A stretch of 24,016 nucleotides of DNA from Halieaceae bacterium UBA4438 (GTDB lineage Bacteria > Pseudomonadota > Gammaproteobacteria > Pseudomonadales > Halieaceae). Where the stretch lies: assembly GCA_002390485.1 (NCBI GenBank), contig DGPO01000017.1, positions 1-24,016 of the forward strand, in the 5' to 3' direction. Position 1 is the stretch's first letter; every line of letters starts with the position of its first letter. Positions 1 to 7,187 of this stretch are shown here, piece by piece. The notes under the pieces were generated by a model. The model ran no database searches, was not told where the DNA came from, and worked only from the letters and a program-made list of their open reading frames with translations. Both the position numbers and the translations under genes were made by a program.

Positions 1-344
1 TCTCGATTGTCGACCCGCCGCGATAAAACACACGGTACGCCCGCCCAAGACGCAGCGATTCCGCCGAAAACATCGGCACCGCGACGGCTGTGTATGTGAA
101 TCAAATCGGGCTTTTCTTCTCTGATGATTTTCGTGAGACGGCTCACAAGCCGGAGATCCAGGTCACCTTTCATTGTGACCATTCTCACGCGAACGGTGTC
201 CGCGGCAGCGCCGGCTATTTCCGATCCATTGGGGCAAACGAGGACGTTTTGCACACCGCGTAGCGCCAACCCACGGGTGAGCCAGACGACTTGCTGCGCG
301 CCACCGTAGAGGTAACGCCCCGCCTCAATATGAAGTATTTTCAC
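1..344 (-). CDS. Glycosyltransferase family 4, N-terminal part (cut by window edge)
   Basis: The visible 114 codons are the N-terminal half of a GT4/GT-B fold glycosyltransferase and continue beyond the left edge. The protein opens with the beta-strand MKILHIEAGRY. A glycine-rich acceptor loop (YGGAQQVVWLTRGL) follows, then a second strand (NVLVCPNGSEI), and the strand KPDLIHIHSRRG that is typical of the family, in which the HxHSR segment lines the acceptor cleft. The start is a GTG, and no convincing Shine-Dalgarno lies before it. The start is 17 bp after the stop of the aminotransferase gene, so the two may be cotranscribed. GT4 enzymes usually build lipopolysaccharide or other surface glycans from nucleotide sugars at the inner membrane. 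The donor and acceptor cannot be told, because the catalytic C-terminal domain is outside the window. Confidence 0.82.
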   Translation of the reverse strand, partial: MKILHIEAGRYLYGGAQQVVWLTRGLALRGVQNVLVCPNGSEIAGAAADTVRVRMVTMKGDLDLRLVSRLTKIIREEKPDLIHIHSRRGADVFGGIAASWAGVPCVLSRRVDNR

Positions 345-361
345 GGTGGCTATAAACCCAA

Positions 362-1708
362 CTAAACCAGCAAATTCTCTCGCTTGGCAAAATCCAAGGT
401 GGCGTCTACGGCGATCGTGAGTTTGTCTATCAGCTCGTCCACATGCTCACGCTGCAAAATCAGCGGCGGACAGAGAGCGACGCGATTACCACCCAACGGC
501 CGAATAATGAGCCCCGCAGCCTCGGCCGCTTTGGCACAGTATTGACCGACAGCCATACCCTCAAAAGGCTGTCCCGTGCTCTTATTAGCAACAAGTTCTA
601 GCGCCGCGATCATCCCCTTCCCTGAGACTTCACCCACTAAAGGATGATCCACAAAGCGAGACAGGCACTGCTGCAGATAGTCACCCACACTCGCGGCATG
701 ATCAAACACGTGATCACGCTCGTAAATCTCCAGCACCTTGTGCGCAACAGCGCAGCCCAAGGGGTGGCCACTGTACGTGTAACCGTGGCCAAAGACGCCC
801 ATATCAGACGCCGCACTTTCGACGGCCTCAGCAAATTCCCCGCTAATAACAGCCGCGCTGACAGGCACATAGGCCGAGCTCAGCGCCTTGGCAAACACCA
901 TCATTTCAGGCTGCATTCCCATGGCATTTGCGCCGAAGTCCTCGCCCAAGCGGCCAAACCCACAAATAACCTCGTCATCCCACAAGGCGATACCGTACTT
1001 GTCGAGGACCGCTTGAATCGCGGCGTAATAACCCGGAGGCGGAATCAGCACACCACCGGCACCAGACACTGGCTCGGCAATCATTGCCGCAACCGTGTCG
1101 GGCCCAGCTTCTACGATTTGTGCCTCCAACTCCCGAGCGCGTCGCGACACAAAATCGGCCTCGCTCTCGCCGGGCGTCGCTGAACGATAAAAATGAGGTG
1201 AACCGGCTCGAATCACACCGAGTGCGTCGAACGGCAACTGAAAGTGGTTATGGTTCGCAGGCAGGCCGGTCAACGAGGCGGAAGCCACCGTGACACCGTG
1301 ATACCCCTTATCGCGGGCAATGATTTTTGTGCGCTCTGGCTGACCCATTGCTGTCGCCCGGTACCTAATGAGCTTCACCAAGGTGTCGTTGGCGTCCGAA
1401 CCACTGTTACCCAGAAACACCCGTGCATTTTTTAACGGCACCATGGACGCAAGCTTGTCCGCCAGCATCATCGCACTGTCGTGTGTCTTACCACCAAACA
1501 TGTGACTGAAGCTGAGCTCGCGCATTTGTCGCGTCGCCACTTCAATAATTTCTTCGTTCCCGTAACCCAGGGAGGTGCACCACAGACCTGCCATACCTTC
1601 CAGATAACGCTTGCCCGCGCGATCGAAAATATAAGGTCCTTCTCCGCGCGCAACGACCATTTGCTCCGCCGCAGATGGGTTTGTTGTCGGGTATAACATG
1701 GATGTCAT
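362..1708 (-). CDS. Class III (omega) aminotransferase, PLP-dependent
   Basis: This is a 448-residue fold-type I aminotransferase that moves an amino group, probably from an omega-amine or diamine, to pyruvate or another oxoacid in the cytosol. The visible motifs are the phosphate-binding NSGSDAND (101-108), the YHG turn stacking on PLP (Y136-H137-G138), the DDEVICGFGR segment with the cofactor Asp at about 245, and the Schiff-base Lys at about 274 (FAKALSS). Length and sequence resemble Vibrio fluvialis-type amine:pyruvate transaminases. The ATG is preceded by AGGGGGA at a good distance. The gene lies 330 bp beyond glpK with its own likely promoter region, and the glycosyltransferase follows 17 bp later. 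The exact amine substrate (putrescine, beta-alanine, GABA, taurine-like) is not readable from sequence. Confidence 0.9.
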   Translation of the reverse strand: MTSMLYPTTNPSAAEQMVVARGEGPYIFDRAGKRYLEGMAGLWCTSLGYGNEEIIEVATRQMRELSFSHMFGGKTHDSAMMLADKLASMVPLKNARVFLGNSGSDANDTLVKLIRYRATAMGQPERTKIIARDKGYHGVTVASASLTGLPANHNHFQLPFDALGVIRAGSPHFYRSATPGESEADFVSRRARELEAQIVEAGPDTVAAMIAEPVSGAGGVLIPPPGYYAAIQAVLDKYGIALWDDEVICGFGRLGEDFGANAMGMQPEMMVFAKALSSAYVPVSAAVISGEFAEAVESAASDMGVFGHGYTYSGHPLGCAVAHKVLEIYERDHVFDHAASVGDYLQQCLSRFVDHPLVGEVSGKGMIAALELVANKSTGQPFEGMAVGQYCAKAAEAAGLIIRPLGGNRVALCPPLILQREHVDELIDKLTIAVDATLDFAKRENLLV

Positions 1709-1741
1709 GGCGATCCCCCTAGCTTATTAATCAGTCACTCA

Positions 1742-1770
1742 ATGACAATGATTCTCGCGCACTTTGTCAT
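1742..1770. promoter_or_regulatory. Inverted repeat, candidate operator of the aminotransferase gene
   Basis: ATGACAA (1742-1748) and TTGTCAT (1764-1770) are perfect inverted copies with a 15-bp spacer. They sit about 34-62 bp upstream of the aminotransferase ATG, where a promoter would be expected. The symmetry suggests a dimeric regulator site. No regulator gene is in the window and the assignment is inference. Confidence 0.35.
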
Positions 1771-1856
1771 CAACAAAATAGTACACGGTGGGGTTGGTTT
1801 TGTCCTTGGCGATCAAGCCAAACTACGGCCACAGTATTGAATGAGACTCGGGGGCA

Positions 1857-1870
1857 GCGTCAGCTGACGC
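1857..1870. repeat. Perfect 14-bp palindrome GCGTCAGCTGACGC
   Basis: The sequence equals its own reverse complement over 14 bp and lies in the gene-free stretch between glpK and the aminotransferase. It could be a protein-binding site or, transcribed, part of the glpK 3' untranslated region. A chance occurrence is possible. Confidence 0.4.
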
Positions 1871-2038
1871 CTCTGTTAACGCGCTTTATTGCGCGTTTTA
1901 CCGCAACGCTCGCAACGTTGGCGCACGACGCACTCTCCACGCAGCAGCGCGAGGCTATCAGGCTTCTCTTGGCGCCACCGATGTCGCCCACGAAGGCACG
2001 CGGCGGGCTCGTTAGAGACGCTCAAAACGGGGCCTGCA

Positions 2039-3529
2039 CTATTGATGAAGTGTCTTTGCAACCGCAGTCTGCCAGAGTGCTCGGCGATGTTGACGCGCCT
2101 CATCGGGTAACGTCACCGAAAACTCCCTGTCTGAGCGCCAGACCTGCGAGACGTCACTGAGACTCGCCCACACGCCCTCACCAAGACCGGCAAGGAAGCA
2201 CGCCCCTGCGACTGTCGTCTCAATGACCTCAGGTCGCATGATTGGACGATCTAAATAATCAGCTTGCAGTTGCATGAGCAGATTGTTGATCGCCGCACCG
2301 CCATCGACACGCAATGACGTCATCGCTCGGCCAATATCTGCTTCCATGGCTACCAGAATATCGACATTCTGCATCGCCATCGCGTCCAAGGTGGCACGCG
2401 CAATTTCACCTCTACCAGAGCCTCGCGTGAGTCCAGTGAGTGTGCCACGCGCCTCGGGTGCCCAATAAGGGGCGCCTAAACCCGTTAAGGCCGGCACAAA
2501 TTCGACACCGCCGGCGTCCTCAACACTTGCAGCGAGCGCTTCGATGTCCGCCGCGTGCTCAATAATACCGAGCTGATCACGCAGCCACTGCACGGCTGCA
2601 CCGCAGACAAATGCACCGCCCTCGAGCGCATATACAGGTGATTGTCCTTCTAACTGCCAGGCAAGGGTGCTGAGCAACCCGCTACCAGAGCGCACCGGCG
2701 AATCGCCTGCATTCATGAGGATAAACGACCCCGTTCCAAACGTGCACTTGGCGTCTCCAGGCTCAAAACAAGCCTGTCCGAACAGCGCCGACTGCTGATC
2801 ACCGGCGACACCCGAAACCGGCAGGCCATCCGGTAGGCCCGGGACAGCCTCAGTAACGGCAAGTCGGCCGCTGGATGGACAAATTTCAGGGAGAATCTCC
2901 CGAGGCACACCAAAAAGAGACAGTAACTCATCGTCCCAATCCAGGGTGTTGAGGGCCATTAGGGAGGTCCGCGACGCATTCGAAACGTCGGTCTTGTGAA
3001 CCTTGCCGTTGCTTAAACGCCACATCAGATAGGCGTCGATTGTCCCGGCACGAAGCCTCCCCTGTGCCAACAACTGCTGTGCGCCCGGGGCATTATCCAA
3101 GAGCCACTTGAACTTTGTTGCCGAAAAGTAGGGATCAAGGACCAATCCGCTGCGTTCTCGAATTAACGCCTCATGGCCGGCGGCTTTCAGATCCTCACAG
3201 ACGCCCGTGGTGCGTCGGCACTGCCAAACAATGGCATTGTGCAGAGCCTCTCCCGTCTGGGCGTCCCACAGCACCGCCGTCTCGCGCTGGTTGGTAATGC
3301 CAATGGCCACGACGTTGCCAGGCTTATAAGCGCCATCAGCAAAGATCGCCGCTATGCCTTTGAGAATCGACTGCCAAATACTTTCTGTGTTGTGCTCAAC
3401 CCAGCCTGGCTCGGGAAAAATCTGAGGGAACTCATGGTTCACCGAGGCCACGAGGTGACCTGCCGTGTCCATAAGCGCGATCGTAGAGCCGGTGGTGCCC
3501 TGATCAATTGCTAAAATAACATCAGTCAC
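2039..3529 (-). CDS. glpK: Glycerol kinase
   Basis: This enzyme phosphorylates glycerol with ATP to sn-glycerol 3-phosphate in the cytosol. The 496-residue FGGY kinase matches the usual family length. The N-terminal ATP loop is visible (DQGTTGSTIALMD, 9-21). Glycerol ligands corresponding to E. coli R83/E84/Y135/D245/Q246 appear as R82-E83 (NQRET), Y134 (DPYF) and D244-Q245 (GDQQ). The second nucleotide motif is RVDGGAAINN. The start is a GTG with GGAGGG six bases upstream, 33 bp after the aldehyde dehydrogenase gene, so it is probably third in a dioxygenase-ALDH-glpK operon. The loop holding the fructose-1,6-bisphosphate Arg (E. coli GGTR, 233-236) is LPDG here. Classic FBP inhibition is therefore probably absent (inference). 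Confidence 0.96.
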   Translation of the reverse strand: MTDVILAIDQGTTGSTIALMDTAGHLVASVNHEFPQIFPEPGWVEHNTESIWQSILKGIAAIFADGAYKPGNVVAIGITNQRETAVLWDAQTGEALHNAIVWQCRRTTGVCEDLKAAGHEALIRERSGLVLDPYFSATKFKWLLDNAPGAQQLLAQGRLRAGTIDAYLMWRLSNGKVHKTDVSNASRTSLMALNTLDWDDELLSLFGVPREILPEICPSSGRLAVTEAVPGLPDGLPVSGVAGDQQSALFGQACFEPGDAKCTFGTGSFILMNAGDSPVRSGSGLLSTLAWQLEGQSPVYALEGGAFVCGAAVQWLRDQLGIIEHAADIEALAASVEDAGGVEFVPALTGLGAPYWAPEARGTLTGLTRGSGRGEIARATLDAMAMQNVDILVAMEADIGRAMTSLRVDGGAAINNLLMQLQADYLDRPIMRPEVIETTVAGACFLAGLGEGVWASLSDVSQVWRSDREFSVTLPDEARQHRRALWQTAVAKTLHQ

Positions 3530-3562
3530 ACCACGCCCTCCAGGATCACTCAGTGCGTCAGC

Positions 3563-4993
3563 TTACGCCGCCGAGTAGCCTTCGATAGCCTTGATCTCCA
3601 GGTAATCAGTAAACCCGTGAGAACCCCACTCTCGCCCGTTACCCGACTGCTTGTAGCCGCCGAAGGGTATATCGGCACCACCACTTGCACCGTTAATGTG
3701 GATGTTACCTGCGCGGATCTTTGCCGCCACGAGCCGCGCATGATCCATGTCACCACTTTGAACATAGCCGGCAAGACCGTAAGGCGTATCGTTGGCAATA
3801 CGAATGGCCTCCTCCTCACTGTCGTAGGGGATCATCGTCAACACGGGACCAAAAATTTCTTCACGTGAAATAACCATGTCGTTATTCGCTTCAGAGAATA
3901 CGGTAGGCCGCACGTAGTGCCCTGTCTCTACGCCGTCGGGAAGGCCGGTGCCGCCACAAACCAGCTTCGCACCCTCATCGATACCTTGCTGTATCAACCC
4001 CTGAATTTTGTCCCACTGTACTTTGGAGACGACGGGGCCCATGTTGGTGTCCTGACTGGCCGTATCACCCACGACAATGGACTGAGAGACTGCGGCCGCA
4101 ATTTGCTCAGCTTCGGCCAAACGGTCACGCGGAACCAACATTCGAGACGGCGCGTTACACGACTGCCCGGTGTTGTTGTACATGTGTAATACGCCGCGCG
4201 TCACGGCCGCCTCGAGATCGGCGTCATTCAAAATAATGTTCGGAGACTTTCCGCCCAGTTCTTGCGTCACGCGCTTCACCGTCGGTGCCGCGTTCTGTGC
4301 CACCAAAGACCCTGCCCGAGTCGACCCCGTGAACGACATCATGTCAACGTCAGGGTGCTTGGACAATGCAGTTCCCACACCAGGACCGTCGCCATTCACC
4401 ATGTTGAAAACGCCCGCAGGAACGCCGGCTTCGTGCATGATTTCAGCAAAGATATACGATGACAGTGGAGCCACTTCGCTCGGCTTAAGCACCATTGTGC
4501 AACCGACAGCAAGTGCCGGCGCGACCTTACAGGTGACCTGATTCATCGGCCAATTCCACGGTGTAATCAAACCACAAACGCCAATCGGTTCTTTCACCAC
4601 CCGGTGTGCGCCTAGGTCTTCAGAGAATGCGAAGTTGCGCAGGATCTTTGCCGCCTCAGTGATGTGAGCAAGCCCGGCATACGCCTGAGCCGTCGACGCT
4701 AAAGAGATGGGCGCACCCATTTCTTCACGAATAGCCTCGGCGATGTCACCAATACGTGCGACGTAGCATTCAGCAATTTTATCCAGCAGCGCCGCGCGCT
4801 CCTCTACTGAGGTTTGGCTAAACGTTTCAAAGGCTGCCTTGGCTGCTGCCACCGCGGTGTCGACATCGGCCTCGTTGCCGATCGAAATTGTTGCACACGA
4901 CTCCAGTATCGCGGGGTTTTCAACCGCAAGTGTGTTGCTGGTCTGAGGTTCAACCCAGGCGCCATTGATATAAAATTTAGTGTAATCACGCAT
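3563..4993 (-). CDS. NAD(P)-dependent aldehyde dehydrogenase
   Basis: The enzyme oxidises an aldehyde to its carboxylate with NAD(P)+ in the cytosol. The 476-residue protein is a full-length ALDH superfamily member. Visible elements are the oxyanion-hole Asn N147 (PWNWP), cofactor Lys K170 with E173 (KPSE), the FTGST turn (221-225), general-base Glu E245 (ELGGKSPN), nucleophile Cys C279 (NTGQSCN) and the EEIFGPV motif. The ATG has GGAGAA seven bases upstream. It lies 56 bp downstream of the PhyH-type dioxygenase and 33 bp upstream of glpK, all on one strand, so it probably oxidises the aldehyde that the dioxygenase releases (inference). The substrate is not determined; the GQSCNAPSR active-site stretch is shared with several broad-specificity and aromatic-semialdehyde dehydrogenases. 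Confidence 0.94.
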   Translation of the reverse strand: MRDYTKFYINGAWVEPQTSNTLAVENPAILESCATISIGNEADVDTAVAAAKAAFETFSQTSVEERAALLDKIAECYVARIGDIAEAIREEMGAPISLASTAQAYAGLAHITEAAKILRNFAFSEDLGAHRVVKEPIGVCGLITPWNWPMNQVTCKVAPALAVGCTMVLKPSEVAPLSSYIFAEIMHEAGVPAGVFNMVNGDGPGVGTALSKHPDVDMMSFTGSTRAGSLVAQNAAPTVKRVTQELGGKSPNIILNDADLEAAVTRGVLHMYNNTGQSCNAPSRMLVPRDRLAEAEQIAAAVSQSIVVGDTASQDTNMGPVVSKVQWDKIQGLIQQGIDEGAKLVCGGTGLPDGVETGHYVRPTVFSEANNDMVISREEIFGPVLTMIPYDSEEEAIRIANDTPYGLAGYVQSGDMDHARLVAAKIRAGNIHINGASGGADIPFGGYKQSGNGREWGSHGFTDYLEIKAIEGYSAA

Positions 4994-5049
4994 TATTGTT
5001 CTCCAGTCTTAAAACGATTTAGACGTTAGTCAGTGTTAATAAATGAACT

Positions 5050-5940
5050 CTACTTCAGAACGCGGCTCGGATGCATCCCATCGACATAACCCATAAATGG
5101 TGTGTGAATAGAATAACCCAGCAACTCTTGGGTTCTCTTTGGCAAAACCCGCGCACGCTCAGCCGGTACCGCCAGCAACATGTTCTCAAGCTGTCGGGCC
5201 CATCCTGCACAGTACTGGGGGGTGACAATCAAACGATCAGTCTCACTCCTATTGGCACCACCGCGATGCCACACGTCGCTTCTCATGATCATAATAGATC
5301 CCGCAGGCATTGCGGCGTGGACTGAATCCAGCGCGCCATGACTGTCCTCGCCTACCGTCTCAGTCTGTGTGAAGTGTTCGTCTTGCAGCATCCCTTGCAG
5401 CATCCCTTGCAGCTCACTATCTGCCCAACGGTGACTGTACGGCAGTACCTCCGTTGCACCATTTAACACAGTCGTCTCATCGAGCGCCCAAAATACAGAA
5501 ACACCGAAAATACCGTGCGGATGTGCAACCCCAATATGAGCGTCATCGGTGTGCCAGGGCTGAACCGATTCCCCGGGATGAAGATTGATTGAGAGACACG
5601 CCGAGAGCAGACAGCTTTCACCTAAAAAATGCTCGGCGAAGGCCAGTGCCAGCGGGTGCTCAATCATCGCGGCAAAGGTCTCTGACTTTGCAAGCAGTGC
5701 GTAAAGCCTGTGACTACTGGTCCCCTCAAATACGTTCCGGCCGCGAGGCGACTGTGCCATGTGACGCTCGAGCTCATCGCGGTACTGCCGACAATCCTCA
5801 AGTGACATTGCGTTTTCAATAATCACGTAACCACGGTCATGGACCGCGTTGAGCCCGGACACAAAGGCCGACTCTGACAACCAGGGTGATGCCATTGCTG
5901 CATGCGTCGTGGTTGGCTCAGCGTCGTACATGACCGACAT
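5050..5940 (-). CDS. Phytanoyl-CoA dioxygenase (PhyH) family Fe(II)/2-oxoglutarate oxygenase
   Basis: This is a predicted cytosolic non-haem iron oxygenase of 296 residues that couples 2-oxoglutarate decarboxylation to substrate hydroxylation. The double-stranded beta-helix facial triad is visible: H130-x-D132 (PWHTDD) and distal H225 (SDVWHRGG). R236 (ETDRLIV) probably binds the 2-oxoglutarate carboxylate. AGGAG sits only one base before the first ATG but ten before the fourth codon, so translation may start at 5931. A 12-bp tandem repeat gives the internal LQGMLQGMLQ (about 177-186). It heads the ALDH and glpK genes and is divergent from an acyl-CoA dehydrogenase across 75 bp. The PhyH family acts on acyl-CoAs, ectoine, phosphonates and alkaloids, so the substrate is open. 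Confidence 0.88.
   Translation of the reverse strand: MSVMYDAEPTTTHAAMASPWLSESAFVSGLNAVHDRGYVIIENAMSLEDCRQYRDELERHMAQSPRGRNVFEGTSSHRLYALLAKSETFAAMIEHPLALAFAEHFLGESCLLSACLSINLHPGESVQPWHTDDAHIGVAHPHGIFGVSVFWALDETTVLNGATEVLPYSHRWADSELQGMLQGMLQDEHFTQTETVGEDSHGALDSVHAAMPAGSIMIMRSDVWHRGGANRSETDRLIVTPQYCAGWARQLENMLLAVPAERARVLPKRTQELLGYSIHTPFMGYVDGMHPSRVLK
5383..5412 (-). repeat. 12-bp tandem repeat, 2.5 copies, inside the dioxygenase gene
   Basis: The unit TTGCAGCATCCC (plus-strand reading) occurs at 5383-5394 and 5395-5406, followed by the half unit TTGCAG. The length is a multiple of three, so the reading frame is kept and the protein gains a Leu-Gln-Gly-Met repeat. It looks like a recent slippage duplication. 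Confidence 0.8.
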
Positions 5941-6015
5941 TCTCCTGTCTCAAGTTGGTGCCACGTCCAGGTTTGATTCATACTTAGGGTCCACGAACAT
6001 ACTGAGGCTTCTAGC

Positions 6016-7167
6016 GTGAATCAAGCAGTAGATTTAGACGAACTGACACTCTTTCGTGATATGGCACGACGCGCCTTCGAAAAAGAAATTTCACCGTTCT
6101 ACGAAGAGTGGGAAAATAATCACATGGTGCCTCGTGAGCTTTGGAATACGCTCGGCCAGGCGGGACTGCTCTGCCCGGACGTTGATGAGGCGTATGGTGG
6201 CGCGGGGACTGTCCCACACGTGACGCTGGCAATGATCGAAGAACTTTCCCGTATGGGCTTTGGGGGATTTGCCTCGGGTTATGGGATTCACTCCAACATT
6301 ATTGCGCCCTATTTGAGCCGCCATGGCACCGAAACGCAGAAGACACATTGGTTACCACGTATGGTGACGGGTGAGGTGGTTGGCGCACTTGCAATGACGG
6401 AGCCCGGTGCTGGCTCAAACGTTCAGGGCATTCGAACCAGTGCAGTACGTGACGGCGACGAATGGGTTTTGAATGGGTCGAAAATCTTCATCACCAATGG
6501 CATACACGCCGATCTCGTGATCGTCGCGGCGATCACTGATCCCGGAAAAGGTGCGAAAGGAACCTCACTGTTTTTGGTGGATGCACACGCACCCGGCTTT
6601 GAAAAGTCCAAGAAGATCGAGAAAATTGGTCAACACACATCAGATACGGCACTTTTGTTCTTTACCGATGTTCGACTGCCAGCCGATGCATTACTTGGCG
6701 AGGTGAATAAAGGGTTTGCCATTCTCATGGACGAGTTGCCGCGAGAGCGATTGGGCATTGCCGCACAGGCCGTCGCCGCGTCTGAGGGGGCACTGGACAT
6801 CACCATCGACTACGTCAAAGAACGCGAGGCCTTTGGCAAAAAGGTCGGTCAGTTCCAAAACACCCGCTTTAAGCTTGCAGACGTCAAAACCCAAGTGGCG
6901 GTCAATCGTGCCTTCTACGAGCAATGTGCCAACAAATACGCAACCGACGAGCTCAGTACTGAAGAAGCCGCGATGCTCAAGCTTGCCAGTTGCGAAATGC
7001 AGTGCGATGTGGCCGATCAGTGCCTTCAACTTTTCGGCGGCTATGGCTACACCACCGAGTACCCGATTTCCCGCTTTTATGTCGACGCACGAATTCAAAC
7101 CATTTACGGCGGCACTTCAGAGATTATGCGCGAGCTAGTTGCTCGTTCGATCTTGGGTCGTGAATAA
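6016..7167 (+). CDS. Acyl-CoA dehydrogenase (long-chain / isovaleryl type)
   Basis: This FAD enzyme introduces the 2,3-double bond into an acyl-CoA, the first step of beta-oxidation, and passes electrons to ETF. The 383-residue length is normal for ACADs. Visible motifs are AMTEPGAGSN (126-135), the FAD/substrate strand NGSKIFITNG (153-162), the dimer motif REAFGKKVGQFQ (270-281) and QLFGGYGYT. The usual catalytic Glu of the C-terminal YEGT motif is Gly365 here (IYGGTSE), while Glu257 (AASEGAL) sits where LCAD and isovaleryl-CoA dehydrogenase keep theirs, which points to the long/branched-chain class. The GTG start has GAGG eight bases upstream. It is divergent from the dioxygenase operon and 20 bp ahead of the DUF885 peptidase start. 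Confidence 0.93.
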   Translation: MNQAVDLDELTLFRDMARRAFEKEISPFYEEWENNHMVPRELWNTLGQAGLLCPDVDEAYGGAGTVPHVTLAMIEELSRMGFGGFASGYGIHSNIIAPYLSRHGTETQKTHWLPRMVTGEVVGALAMTEPGAGSNVQGIRTSAVRDGDEWVLNGSKIFITNGIHADLVIVAAITDPGKGAKGTSLFLVDAHAPGFEKSKKIEKIGQHTSDTALLFFTDVRLPADALLGEVNKGFAILMDELPRERLGIAAQAVAASEGALDITIDYVKEREAFGKKVGQFQNTRFKLADVKTQVAVNRAFYEQCANKYATDELSTEEAAMLKLASCEMQCDVADQCLQLFGGYGYTTEYPISRFYVDARIQTIYGGTSEIMRELVARSILGRE

Positions 7168-7187
7168 GCGTGATTAAGGTGACTTTT

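Larger units (their letters stand above)
1709..2038. other. 330-bp gene-free region upstream of the aminotransferase
   Basis: No credible gene is seen here. The open frames lack ribosome-binding sites and overlap the glpK 3' end. The region holds a 7-bp inverted repeat (1742-1770), a perfect 14-bp palindrome (1857-1870) and a 7-bp stem hairpin (1878-1897). It should carry the aminotransferase promoter and the glpK transcript end, although I could not pick out a convincing -35/-10 pair or a U-tailed terminator. Confidence 0.6.

Noticed and set aside
644..1183. 179-codon plus-strand frame across the aminotransferase
   Set aside because: It is antisense to conserved PLP motifs and has no signal of its own.
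1746..1757. Fur-box-like CAATGATTCTCG upstream of the aminotransferase
   Set aside because: Only part of the 19-bp consensus is matched and the aminotransferase has no iron link; the inverted repeat covering it explains the symmetry better.
1878..1897. AACGCGC/GCGCGTT hairpin as a glpK terminator
   Set aside because: The stem is good, but neither strand has a run of T after it and it lies about 140 bp past the glpK stop.
1837..2160. 107-codon plus-strand frame in the glpK-aminotransferase gap
   Set aside because: It starts at TTG without a ribosome site, overlaps the conserved glpK 3' end by about 120 bp and has a low-complexity, family-less translation.
5941..6015. Promoter pair for the divergent dioxygenase and acyl-CoA dehydrogenase genes
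   Set aside because: A promoter must be near, but the best boxes (TTGGTG, 18 bp, CATACT) are too weak to annotate.
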